Positions 1-5,328 of a stretch of DNA of 5,729 bases are shown piece after piece (the stretch's first letter is position 1; each line of letters starts with the position of its first letter). The notes below the pieces were generated by a model. That model did no database searches. It was given only the letters and a program-made list of their open reading frames with translations, and was not told the DNA's origin. Origin of the DNA: Verrucomicrobiota bacterium (GTDB lineage Bacteria > Verrucomicrobiota > Verrucomicrobiia > Chthoniobacterales > UBA10450); NCBI GenBank assembly GCA_003219095.1, contig QHPM01000085.1:1-5729 (forward strand). Direction: 5' to 3'. The position numbers were made by a program, and so were the translations under genes.

Positions 1-179
1 TGGTTTCACTCGCGGCTGACGCCGACGTAAAACGGCTCTTGTTGTTCCATCACGATCCCAATCACGACGACGAAATGGTGGACAAGATCGTGGACAAGGC
101 CCGGATGCAGATCGCGCAGATGGGCAAATCGATAGCGGTGGAAGCTGCCCGTGAAGGCAGCGAAGTGATTTTGAGCTAG
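1..179 (+). CDS. MBL-fold metallohydrolase, C-terminal end (partial)
   Basis: The first full codon is at position 3 and the frame runs open to a TAG at 177-179, giving 58 visible residues; the start lies outside the window. The visible tail contains LLLFHHDPNHDDEMVDKIV followed by a helical stretch that ends SIAVEAAREGSEVILS. The signature FHHDPxHDD, then a helix and 'AAREGxE(I/V)xL', is what I know from the C-terminus of stand-alone metallo-beta-lactamase-fold hydrolases of the type often annotated as MBL-fold or PhnP/phosphodiesterase-like. In those the histidine here is the last metal ligand of the dinuclear centre. The rest of the metal site (HxHxDH) is off the window, so the substrate cannot be named. 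The protein is probably cytoplasmic. No terminator with a U-run follows; the next structure is the palindrome at 209-294. Confidence 0.75.
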   Translation, partial: VSLAADADVKRLLLFHHDPNHDDEMVDKIVDKARMQIAQMGKSIAVEAAREGSEVILS

Positions 180-208
180 GGACGATTGCCGCCTTCGCCT
201 GAGAGCTG

Positions 209-294
209 GCTTGCGGCTCCGCAGAGCGTCGCCCTACCGTTGAAATCTTGGCGGGGAAATATTGGTAGGGCGAGACTGCGTCGAGCCGCGAAGC
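209..294. repeat. 86-bp imperfect palindrome, REP/MITE-like intergenic element
   Basis: Two arms fold on each other: GCGGCTC (213-219) with GAGCCGC (283-289), CGCAG (220-224) with CTGCG (276-280), and TCGCCCTACC (229-238) with GGTAGGGCGA (264-273). An outer GCTT (209-212) pairs with AAGC (291-294) beyond a one-base bulge. That gives 26 base pairs, small internal bulges and a 25-base loop (239-263). There is no U-tract on either side, so a simple intrinsic terminator is unlikely. Size and form fit a dispersed palindromic repeat of the REP/REPIN or small MITE kind. No second copy with this sequence is in the window, so dispersal is inferred. Confidence 0.6.
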
Positions 295-335
295 AAAGCG
301 GGCGTTCCAAACCCAAAAGAGAAAAGGGCGCCTGG

Positions 336-365
336 TTGAAAGAGATGGACATTAGGGCTTACTTT
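336..365 (+). promoter_or_regulatory. Possible sigma70-type promoter of tRNA-Gln
   Basis: TTGAAA (336-341) is a good -35 match. An 18-base spacer is followed by TACTTT (360-365), which matches the -10 consensus only at the conserved TA and final T. This would start transcription a few bases before the mature tRNA 5' end at 376, a normal leader length. The weak -10 keeps confidence low. Confidence 0.3.
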
Positions 366-375
366 GCGCTTCGAT

Positions 376-449
376 TGCCTCGTGGTGTAACGGTAGCACC
401 AGAGATTCTGGATCTCTTTGTCTAGGTTCGAATCCTAGCGAGGCAGCCA
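376..449 (+). tRNA. tRNA-Gln (anticodon CUG), CCA encoded
   Basis: A full cloverleaf of 74 bases can be drawn. The acceptor stem is TGCCTCG (376-382) with CGAGGCA (439-445), giving the U1-A72 pair and G73 discriminator (446) that are typical of bacterial tRNA-Gln; CCA is encoded at 447-449. The D stem is 385-388 with 396-399, closed by a T-G wobble, around a loop with GG at 392-393. The anticodon stem is AGAGA (401-405) with TCTCT (413-417), and the loop TTCTGGA has anticodon CTG at 408-410, reading CAG codons. The variable loop is 4 bases. The T stem is CTAGG with CCTAG around TTCGAAT. All stems pair and I see no defect. It stands alone, in the same direction as its flanking genes. Confidence 0.97.
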
Positions 450-535
450 GTCATAATCAGCAAGCTTGTCGAGAAATTTGTCCGAAGTAGGATTGGTCTG
501 GCGCGGCGGGGAGAAAATGCCACGCTTCACAGTTT

Positions 536-1196
536 ATGGCAGACGAACTTAATCAACTAAGAAGAGAGGTGGCGCGGCTTCGGCAGGAGCTCGATCATGT
601 TTTGCGCGTGATCGGCCAGGAGGAAAAGCTGCCGCAGCAGCCGCGCCCGCCGTTTCTACTTCTCGATGCCGAGGTTATCTCGATCCGGCATAGCAGCGAC
701 AAAATGCCGATTCTGCTCAAAGCCGAAGAAGGCTATGCCTGCATTTACTTGAACGACAACGACGGGCGCGCCCGCGGTCTTTTTCAGGTCGACGATGAGG
801 GGAGCGCGCGTTTCGAGATTTGGAACAAGAACCAGGAGGTGGTGGTGTCGATCGGCGAGACGAAAGATGGTGCCGGCGAAATTTTTGTCGCATCCGCTGA
901 TGGAAAACCCCGGGCCGGACTGAAGGCACATGAACTGGGCGGGATCGTAAGCGCTGGCCGATGCGCAGGGGAGGCCGGTGGCGGAAATCGCGACCGTTGA
1001 CGGCGAGGGAATTGTTTCGATCAAGGGGAAAGCAGGCTACCAGATGGCATATATGGGATGTGACGAGAATCGAGGTGTAATTGCGGTTCTCGGCAAAGAG
1101 GGAGAGCAGGCGGCAGCGCTAACCAGCGGCGAAAAAGGCGGGACGCTTGTGTTCTTCGACGCTAAAGGAGAACCGAAGGCAAGTCTGCCGAAATAA
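536..1196 (+). pseudogene. Coiled-coil and beta-repeat protein, split by a 1-base frameshift near 950
   Basis: Two overlapping frames code for parts of one protein. The first opens at ATG 536 and, after residue 138 (GTA 947-949), runs into unrelated sequence up to TGA 998-1000. The second frame takes over from about 951 (reading ALADAQGRPVAEIATVDG) and ends at TAA 1194-1196. Removing one base near 950 gives a single 219-residue protein. Residues 1-27 form a charged, leucine-rich coiled coil. After about residue 40 it consists of roughly 22-residue units, each with short hydrophobic strands and a turn such as DGKPRAGL, QGRPVAEI, KGEPKASL. This suggests a stacked beta-strand fold. There is no signal peptide, so it is probably cytoplasmic. 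I do not recognise a function. The frameshift may be real decay, a sequencing or assembly error, or recoding; the intact repeat pattern on both sides argues that it is recent or artefactual. A separate product could start at GTG 978, but that would begin mid-repeat. Confidence 0.7.
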
Positions 1197-1243
1197 GAGT
1201 TTGCTGCGGTTGAGAAGAGATTCCGGAACCGAGGCGATCTGTT

Positions 1244-1690
1244 TCAGTGCCGCCCCGCCATGGTTGAAAACATCGAAATGATGGGCCACGCCGCGCAGAG
1301 AATGCCGATCAGACCGAAGAGAATGCTCTCGGGAAGAAAATCACGGGTCGTCTGCGGGTCAAAAACGCCGGCGGATAATTGACGCAAGGTTCGCAGCTCG
1401 GACAAAACTTCATCATTCCGCGCGGTGGGCAACTTGCTTGTGCTCTGCGGTTCGACGACAGGTCCAAACTCCTGGTTGGTGATCGGGACGAGGCCGCGCT
1501 CGCCGAAATCCGTGACGCCGGCCGCGGACGAAGAATTGCGATGAAAGCTCGAGGGATTCGGCGGTTTTTTGACGTGATGACTCAGGATTCCAGGCATCAG
1601 GCCGGGGGAATCCTGGCGCGACTGGAAGGAGCAATCATTTAGCCAATCGGGATGCGATGGCGCTATAGGAGGCACTTGTGGGGTTTTCAT
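1244..1690 (-). CDS. Hypothetical protein, Pro/Ser-rich with a C-terminal membrane helix
   Basis: This is a 148-residue minus-strand frame from ATG (1690-1688) to TGA (1246-1244). The first 90 or so residues are rich in Pro, Ser and Asn and look unstructured. Residues 92-115 (NDEVLSELRTLRQLSAGVF) look helical and charged. Residues about 123-145 (ESILFGLIGILCAAWPIISM region) form one hydrophobic segment, ending with a short tail GRH. There is no N-terminal signal peptide, so the picture is a tail-anchored or single-pass inner-membrane protein. Third codon positions are mostly G or C, as in real genes here, and the overlapping plus-strand frame (1379-1642) shows nothing recognisable. The start is uncertain: AAGAAGAG directly abuts the ATG, too close for a normal ribosome site. 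I know no family for it. It converges on the frameshifted repeat gene with a 47-bp gap. Confidence 0.5.
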   Translation of the reverse strand: MKTPQVPPIAPSHPDWLNDCSFQSRQDSPGLMPGILSHHVKKPPNPSSFHRNSSSAAGVTDFGERGLVPITNQEFGPVVEPQSTSKLPTARNDEVLSELRTLRQLSAGVFDPQTTRDFLPESILFGLIGILCAAWPIISMFSTMAGRH

Positions 1691-1929
1691 CTCTTCTTAA
1701 ACAGCCAATCTCATGCCGAATCGCTCCCGCGGACCGACTTTGTTCCGCCTTCCGGCGAACCGGGCGGCGCCTGTGCAAGGTCATGTCCCCGAAATCGATA
1801 GCGGCGGCACGCGCGAATCTCGACACCGCCCAGCGGAACCTTTTCGACAGGCTCAAGACCATAAGTTGCCGAAGGGCGGCCGATCGACCTTCGCTAGCTA
1901 GATCACAACCTAGTTCCAATCCTTACCTT
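1691..1929. other. Gene-free stretch between tadA and the membrane-anchored protein
   Basis: About 240 bases without a convincing gene. Open frames cross it on both strands (1678-2040 plus, 1635-1919 minus), but their translations are Arg/Ala/Ser-rich, match no family I know, and in part lie antisense to tadA or to the membrane-anchored protein. It must contain the 3' end of the tadA transcript and any promoter for the 1690 start, but no clear terminator hairpin or promoter boxes are visible. Confidence 0.45.
1835..1860. repeat. Possible copy of a widespread short intergenic motif
   Basis: The stretch contains TTTTCGACAGGCTCAAGACC (1841-1860). Read on the minus strand this is GGTCTTGAGCCTGTCGAAAA. 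It resembles the 'GGTCCTGAGC(C/T)TGTCGAAGGACC' palindromic motif that I recall from intergenic DNA of many environmental bacteria. Here the dyad symmetry is degraded and only one copy is present, so the assignment rests on memory of the motif. Confidence 0.3.
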
Positions 1930-2415
1930 TTAATTTGTAGCTTGTTGATTGCTTCCCCTTTTGCTCCGAAAAAATTCCTGAAGCAATTCACTGCACTCTT
2001 GCGCAAGCACACCGCTGTTGATATCGCAACGATGATTTAGTTGCGGCATTTGTAAGAGATTGATCAGGCCACCGGCGGCGCCACCTCGTAAATCTTCGCA
2101 TCCAAAAACCACCCGCCGCAATCGCGCATGAACGGCCGCTCCCGCGCACATCGGACATGGCTCTTTTGTCACAAACATGTCGCAATCATTTAAGCGCCAA
2201 TCGCCCACCGTTGCTGCCGCTTGCGTGATCGCCAGAATCTCGGCATGCGCAGTCGGGTCCTTCAGCATTCCCACTTGATTATATCCGCGCCCGATGATGC
2301 GCCCGTTCTGCGCGATCACCGCGCCGATCGGCACTTCGTCGCTGGCCGCGGCTTTAGTCGCGAGACGCAAGGCTTCGCGCATTAGCGCCTGGTCGTCGCG
2401 GAAGAGTAGGTCCAT
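1930..2415 (-). CDS. tadA: tRNA-specific adenosine deaminase TadA
   Basis: TadA deaminates adenosine 34 of tRNA-Arg(ACG) to inosine in the cytoplasm, so that one tRNA can read CGU, CGC and CGA. The 161-residue product has the cytidine/deoxycytidylate deaminase fold with all zinc-site residues: HAE (His57, Glu59 as proton shuttle) and PCPMC (Cys87, Cys90). These positions are the same as in the E. coli enzyme. DEVPIGAVI (26-34), GRGYNQ (42-47) and GDWRLNDCDMFVTKEPCPMCAGA (71-93) are standard TadA sequence, and the GGAAGGLINLLQMPQLNH segment follows as in the family. I chose ATG 2415-2413, which gives the usual N-terminus and length; the frame also runs to TTG 2466 but the extra residues look non-homologous. 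A GGAG lies 13 bases upstream of the ATG, a rather long spacing. It is divergent from the SYLF remnant, with about 50 bp between them. Confidence 0.96.
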   Translation of the reverse strand: MDLLFRDDQALMREALRLATKAAASDEVPIGAVIAQNGRIIGRGYNQVGMLKDPTAHAEILAITQAAATVGDWRLNDCDMFVTKEPCPMCAGAAVHARLRRVVFGCEDLRGGAAGGLINLLQMPQLNHRCDINSGVLAQECSELLQEFFRSKRGSNQQATN

Positions 2416-2465
2416 CGGCGGAAGATATCTCCGGCACATGCAAAAGTCAGGGAACCAGCGGTACA

Positions 2466-2778
2466 ATGAAAAAGCTGTTGGTATTGTTCCGTTTGGTCGC
2501 GTTGGCTGTGACCGCCGCGCAAGAGGACGAGCAGGACACGGTGAAGCGTTACGCCAAAAGCCGCGACCACATCCAATAGTCGAAGGAAGGGGTTGTTTGC
2601 CGGCGTCTCGTTAGAAGGCATGGTAATCGTGACGGAGAAGGGAAAGCACGAGCGTTATTATGGGCGCTCGCTAACGGCGAGCCAAATTCTCAGCGGCAAA
2701 GCGCCGCGCCCCGCCCGGCACCGCCGTTTACGCAACGTCGCCGGCCCTCGGACGGCTTTTTCTTTACAAATCGAATAG
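2466..2778 (+). pseudogene. Decayed SYLF/Ysc84-domain lipid-binding protein (ends only)
   Basis: Two pieces in different frames look like the two ends of one gene. The first, ATG 2466 to TAG 2577-2579, encodes 37 residues that start with a signal peptide (MKKLLVLFRLVALAVTAA) and a short charged stretch. The second frame, readable from about 2560 to TAG 2776-2778, encodes NSRRKGLFAGVSLEGMVI, then YYGRSLTASQILSGKAPRP. 'SR(S/R)KGLFAGVSLEG' followed by a 'YYGR...IL.G' tail is the conserved C-terminal part of the SYLF (Ysc84, DUF500) domain. Intact secreted members are roughly 200 residues or more, so on the order of 100 central residues are missing, with the join somewhere in 2543-2578. SYLF proteins bind phosphoinositides in eukaryotes; the bacterial role is unclear. 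The remnant is very unlikely to be functional. The identity of the C-terminal piece is firmer than that of the N-terminal one. Confidence 0.72.
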
Positions 2779-2794
2779 GATTTTGCAGGCTGGA

Positions 2795-3292
2795 ATGATG
2801 CGACCCAGCTTGCTCGTCCTGGCTTTTCTTGCTTTGGCGACCGCGAGTTTTGCCCAGGAGCAGGAGCGCAAACTGGTCGACCGGCTCTTGAGCCCGGACA
2901 CGAAGCTGGCGAATCCCGGCCAAAACAAAAAGTTCACCGGTGGATTGGAGGCCCCGACCCGCTCCGCCGCGACTAAGTCCTTTTACGTTTCGGAAAAAAA
3001 GCTCAGCAAAACTTTCGTGGCCGATCGAAGTGCCCCGACGACTTCCTTCCGCACTCGTAACTATTCGACACACGCCGCGACGGTACCGACTCTGCCATCA
3101 ATGCGGACTTATCAGACCAAAAAGTCCCGCGACGTTTCTCCAAGCGGGTACTCAACGAAAAAATACGCCACCCGCGATTTTGCTGGCAACAAGCCATTCC
3201 TCGGACAAGGTAAAAGCCAGAAAGCGTTGCACGCGCAGGACCGGCCACTCACGATCGACGAAGTACGCGAGTTGCTAAACAAAAACAAGTAG
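2795..3292 (+). CDS. Secreted basic Ser/Thr/Tyr-rich protein of unknown function
   Basis: The 165-residue product starts with a classical signal peptide (MMRPSLLVLAFLALATASFA, cleavage likely after Ala20, before QEQE), so it should be exported to the periplasm or beyond. The mature part is basic and low in hydrophobic residues. It holds loose repeats of aromatic plus Ser/Thr/Lys: KSFYVSEKKLSKTF, TSFRTRNYSTHA, MRTYQTKKSRD and GYSTKKYATRDF. The protein ends with a short predicted helix, PLTIDEVRELLNKNK (151-165). I recall similarly built proteins with a 'DVRELLNKNK' tail in Verrucomicrobiota, but no assigned function. The frame extends upstream to TTG 2783; ATG 2795 (or the adjacent ATG 2798) gives the better signal peptide, with AGGCTGGA just before it. 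It lies 33 bp upstream of tyrS in the same direction with no terminator between, so co-transcription is possible. Confidence 0.8.
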   Translation: MMRPSLLVLAFLALATASFAQEQERKLVDRLLSPDTKLANPGQNKKFTGGLEAPTRSAATKSFYVSEKKLSKTFVADRSAPTTSFRTRNYSTHAATVPTLPSMRTYQTKKSRDVSPSGYSTKKYATRDFAGNKPFLGQGKSQKALHAQDRPLTIDEVRELLNKNK

Positions 3293-3325
3293 GTTGTTTC
3301 CGCGCGCCTGCTGTTTTTAGTGCGC

Positions 3326-4489
3326 ATGAATATGCGCGATCACCTTGCACAACTCACCCGCGGCGCCGCGCAAATCATTAGTGAAGCGGAACTGGCGGAG
3401 AAATTACGCGCGAATCGCCCGCTGCGGGTAAAGCTCGGCGTTGATCCGACGAGCGCGGATCTTCATCTTGGGCATACCATTATATTTCGCAAGTTGCGCG
3501 ATTTTCAGGAAGCCGGTCATCAAGCGGTCTTAATTATTGGTGATTTCACCGCCCTGATCGGCGATCCGAGCGGCCGTTCCGCCACCCGCCCAACGATCAC
3601 GCGCGAAGAAGTTGAACGGAATGCAAAAACGTATCGAGAACAGGCATTCAAGATTCTCGACCAGAGCAAAACTGAAATTGTTTATAACGGCTCCTGGCTT
3701 GGGAGATTATCGTTCGAAGATGTAATCCGGCTCAACAGCCAGGTGACTTTGCAGCAGTTGTTGCAGCGCGAAGATTTTCGCGCGCGGATGAAAAGCGAGC
3801 AGCCAATTCACGCGCACGAAATTCAATACCCGATCATGCAAGCGTATGATTCGGTGATGGTGAAGGCCGACGTCGAGCTGGGCGGCACCGATCAACTATT
3901 CAATATTTTACTCGGGCGCGATTTGCAGCAACAAAACGGGCAGCCACCGCAGATCGTTTTGCTCACACCCATTTTGGAGGGACTCGATGGCAAAAAAAAG
4001 ATGAGCAAAAGCCTCGATAACTACGTCGCGCTGAATGATCCGCCGGTCGAGATGTTCGGCAAATTAATGAGCATTTCCGACGAATTGATGGTGCGATATT
4101 ATTTGCTGTTGCTCTCCCGCGAGCTTCCGAAGAATAAGCATCCGCTCGAAGCAAAGAAGGAATTCGCCGCGGAAATTGTTGCCACCTATCACTCACGCGA
4201 TGCGGCCAACAAAGCGCGGGAGGAATGGACAAGGCGTTTCAGCGAAAAGCGGTTGTCCGAGACAGAGCTTCCGATTTTGCCATCCCAATCTGATGAACTG
4301 GTCACAATTGTCGTTAAAGGTTTCGCGATATCCGGAATTACGAAATCGCGCGCGGAAGCCAGTCGCTTAATCAAGCAAGGCAGCATTCAGCTCGATGGCG
4401 CGAAGTTACGCAACCCAACCGAGCAAATCAGCTTGTCGGCCGATCAGATTTTACGCCTCGACAAAACGCACGCGGTGCGGATTGGCTAA
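3326..4489 (+). CDS. tyrS: Tyrosyl-tRNA synthetase
   Basis: This class I aminoacyl-tRNA synthetase attaches tyrosine to tRNA-Tyr in the cytoplasm, using ATP. The 387-residue product shows the complete layout. The Rossmann catalytic domain has the HIGH motif as HLGH (47-50, within LGVDPTSADLHLGHT). IIGDFTALIGDPSGR follows, then the tyrosine/ATP-site segment YPIMQAYDSVMVKADVELGG and TDQLFN, and the KMSKS loop intact at 225-229. An S4 RNA-binding domain occupies about 325-387 (GFAISGITKSRAEASRLIKQG). The VDPT..DLHLGH and GGTDQLFN wording places it in the TyrZ-like subfamily rather than with E. coli TyrS (which has GFDPT..SLHIGH and QVGGSDQWGN). ATG 3326 is preferred over GTG 3320; ATG 3332 is also possible. 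No clear Shine-Dalgarno site is visible. I see no T-box leader upstream. All key residues are present and the frame is intact. Confidence 0.97.
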   Translation: MNMRDHLAQLTRGAAQIISEAELAEKLRANRPLRVKLGVDPTSADLHLGHTIIFRKLRDFQEAGHQAVLIIGDFTALIGDPSGRSATRPTITREEVERNAKTYREQAFKILDQSKTEIVYNGSWLGRLSFEDVIRLNSQVTLQQLLQREDFRARMKSEQPIHAHEIQYPIMQAYDSVMVKADVELGGTDQLFNILLGRDLQQQNGQPPQIVLLTPILEGLDGKKKMSKSLDNYVALNDPPVEMFGKLMSISDELMVRYYLLLLSRELPKNKHPLEAKKEFAAEIVATYHSRDAANKAREEWTRRFSEKRLSETELPILPSQSDELVTIVVKGFAISGITKSRAEASRLIKQGSIQLDGAKLRNPTEQISLSADQILRLDKTHAVRIG

Positions 4490-4491
4490 AT

Positions 4492-4546
4492 GCGGGCGAC
4501 ACGCCCGCCGCTACAGCATTGGAGGGACATGCCGCCGTCGTGTCCC
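4492..4546. repeat. Two adjacent GC-rich hairpins just after tyrS
   Basis: Three bases after the tyrS stop, GCGGGCG (4492-4498) and CGCCCGC (4502-4508) form a perfect 7-bp stem with a 3-base loop (ACA). Sixteen bases further, GGGACA (4524-4529) pairs with TGTCCC (4541-4546) around 11 bases, followed by AAAATTT. Neither has a proper U-tract on the plus strand, so they look more like palindromic REP-type units than a standard terminator. They could still slow 3' exonuclease decay or assist termination of the tyrS message. Confidence 0.45.
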
Positions 4547-4619
4547 AAAATTTGAGCGCCAGGGCGAATGCAATCCAAACAATCGTGCATCCGCTCCAAT
4601 TCCTTTCGGTCTTTTGTAG

Positions 4620-4638
4620 CCGGGATCGATGCTCCCGG
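4620..4638. repeat. Short palindromic repeat in the convergent gap
   Basis: CCGGGA (4620-4625) pairs with TCCCGG (4633-4638) around a 7-base loop (TCGATGC). It is preceded by TGTAG, and a GGCG-ATA-CGCC hairpin follows at about 4652-4664. I recall similar 'GTAGCCGGG..CCCGG' units repeated between genes in soil Verrucomicrobiota genomes. There is no U-run, so it is not a canonical terminator. Confidence 0.4.
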
Positions 4639-4702
4639 TAGTTTGTAATACCGGCGATACGCCTGGCACCACAACTCAGATTTATCGCGCCATTGGTACA
4701 GG

Positions 4703-4734
4703 AAAAAGGGCGCGGCGTCCCGACCGCGCCCTTT
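4703..4734 (-). terminator. Intrinsic terminator of the minus-strand SRPBCC-like gene
   Basis: Read on the minus strand, AAAGGGCGCGG (4734-4724) pairs perfectly over 11 bp with CCGCGCCCTTT (4715-4705) around an 8-base loop, and the T-run reaches five (4707-4703). It begins about 10 bases after the stop codon of the gene ending at 4744, the right place for a factor-independent terminator. On the plus strand the stem is followed by TTTCC only, so it may act weakly on read-through from tyrS. Confidence 0.75.
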
Positions 4735-4743
4735 CCGCCTGCC

Positions 4744-5220
4744 CTACGCAGTTGCCGTTTCGAGCATGGGCAAGATACTTGCCGGCTCGGAATACGGCAC
4801 TGCGATTCCCTCAAAGTGTGCTCGGACGCTGCGCAGCTCGGAGTTCACGAACGCATCCACGAAATGCAATCGGCGATCCAGCCACCCGAAAAATTTATTC
4901 TTGATCTCGTAGTGCACCGCCAGCGTAATCTCGGTGCAATTCGGACGCACTTCGGTAAAATCGACAATTCCCATCAGGTCGAGATTGCCGCCAACGGATT
5001 CGAACGCTACTTCATCCGGCGAATCGCTTTCAACCGCGATTAAAACGGTGTGGCCTTCAAACCCGAGCGGACCGCGAAACGAAAAATCGACCGTCTTAGA
5101 TGAGGTAATGGTCGCCCTGGTCACCATCACGAACTGGCGCCGGTAAGAATGGATGTTGGCCAGCCGGCCCTTGCAGTCCGGCAATGCCTGGCCCATATGA
5201 AGCGTTTTTTGCAACAACAT
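4744..5220 (-). CDS. SRPBCC/START-like domain protein
   Basis: From ATG 5220-5218 to the stop ending at 4744 the frame encodes 158 residues without a signal peptide or membrane segment. Alternating strand-like segments (TVDFSFRGPLGFEGHTVLIAVE; NLDLMGIVDFTEVRPNCTEITLAVHYEIKN) are followed by a long C-terminal amphipathic helix (FGWLDRRLHFVDAFVNSELRSVRAHFEGI). The pattern 'GG.(L/V)DL.G.VDF.E....TE(I/V)TL.VHYEI.N' and then a helix with FVN..LR matches the SRPBCC (polyketide cyclase/START-like) superfamily, which forms a hydrophobic ligand pocket; the ligand is unknown. The frame is open to GTG 5274, and ATG 5196 is a later option, so the start is not certain. It lies 108 bp downstream of bioD on the same strand and ends at a strong terminator. 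I see nothing linking it to biotin synthesis beyond position. Confidence 0.7.
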   Translation of the reverse strand: MLLQKTLHMGQALPDCKGRLANIHSYRRQFVMVTRATITSSKTVDFSFRGPLGFEGHTVLIAVESDSPDEVAFESVGGNLDLMGIVDFTEVRPNCTEITLAVHYEIKNKFFGWLDRRLHFVDAFVNSELRSVRAHFEGIAVPYSEPASILPMLETATA

Positions 5221-5328
5221 AGTGAGGTTGGTTGTGTTGGGTTTCCCAGCAATGCAGATGCCACCGTTTCCCACGAAGGAAGAACCGCTTGGCCGCCGCC
5301 TCGGAGTGTCAGAATTCTTACGTTTGTG

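Noticed and set aside
186..425. 79-residue plus-strand open frame between the MBL gene and tRNA-Gln
   Set aside because: It covers the palindromic repeat and runs into the tRNA; the Arg/Lys-rich translation matches nothing I know.
517..552. An 11-codon ORF (ATG 517 to TAA) overlapping the start at 536, suggestive of a leader peptide
   Set aside because: Such short ORFs arise easily by chance; there is no attenuator structure or biased codon run.
1635..1919. 94-residue minus-strand open frame
   Set aside because: It overlaps the better-supported membrane-anchored protein and includes the repeat-like 'LMVLSLSKRF' translation typical of a non-coding intergenic motif.
1678..2040. 120-residue plus-strand open frame
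   Set aside because: Half of it is antisense to tadA, composition is Arg/Ala/Ser-rich, and no domain is visible.
2416..2465. Possible divergent promoter for tadA (TTGTAC with TTGCAT, minus strand)
   Set aside because: Only three of six consensus bases match in each box, too weak to list.
2690..3073. 127-residue minus-strand open frame opposite the secreted protein
   Set aside because: It is antisense to a gene with a clear signal peptide and shows no recognisable domain.
3293..3325. Possible T-box or other leader before tyrS
   Set aside because: Only 33 bases separate the genes and there is no T-box sequence or hairpin; regulation of that kind is not supported.
3992..3999. Run of eight A within the tyrS KMSKS region, as a slippery or frameshift site
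   Set aside because: It simply encodes the three lysines before MSKS; the frame is intact on both sides and the run is common in this motif.
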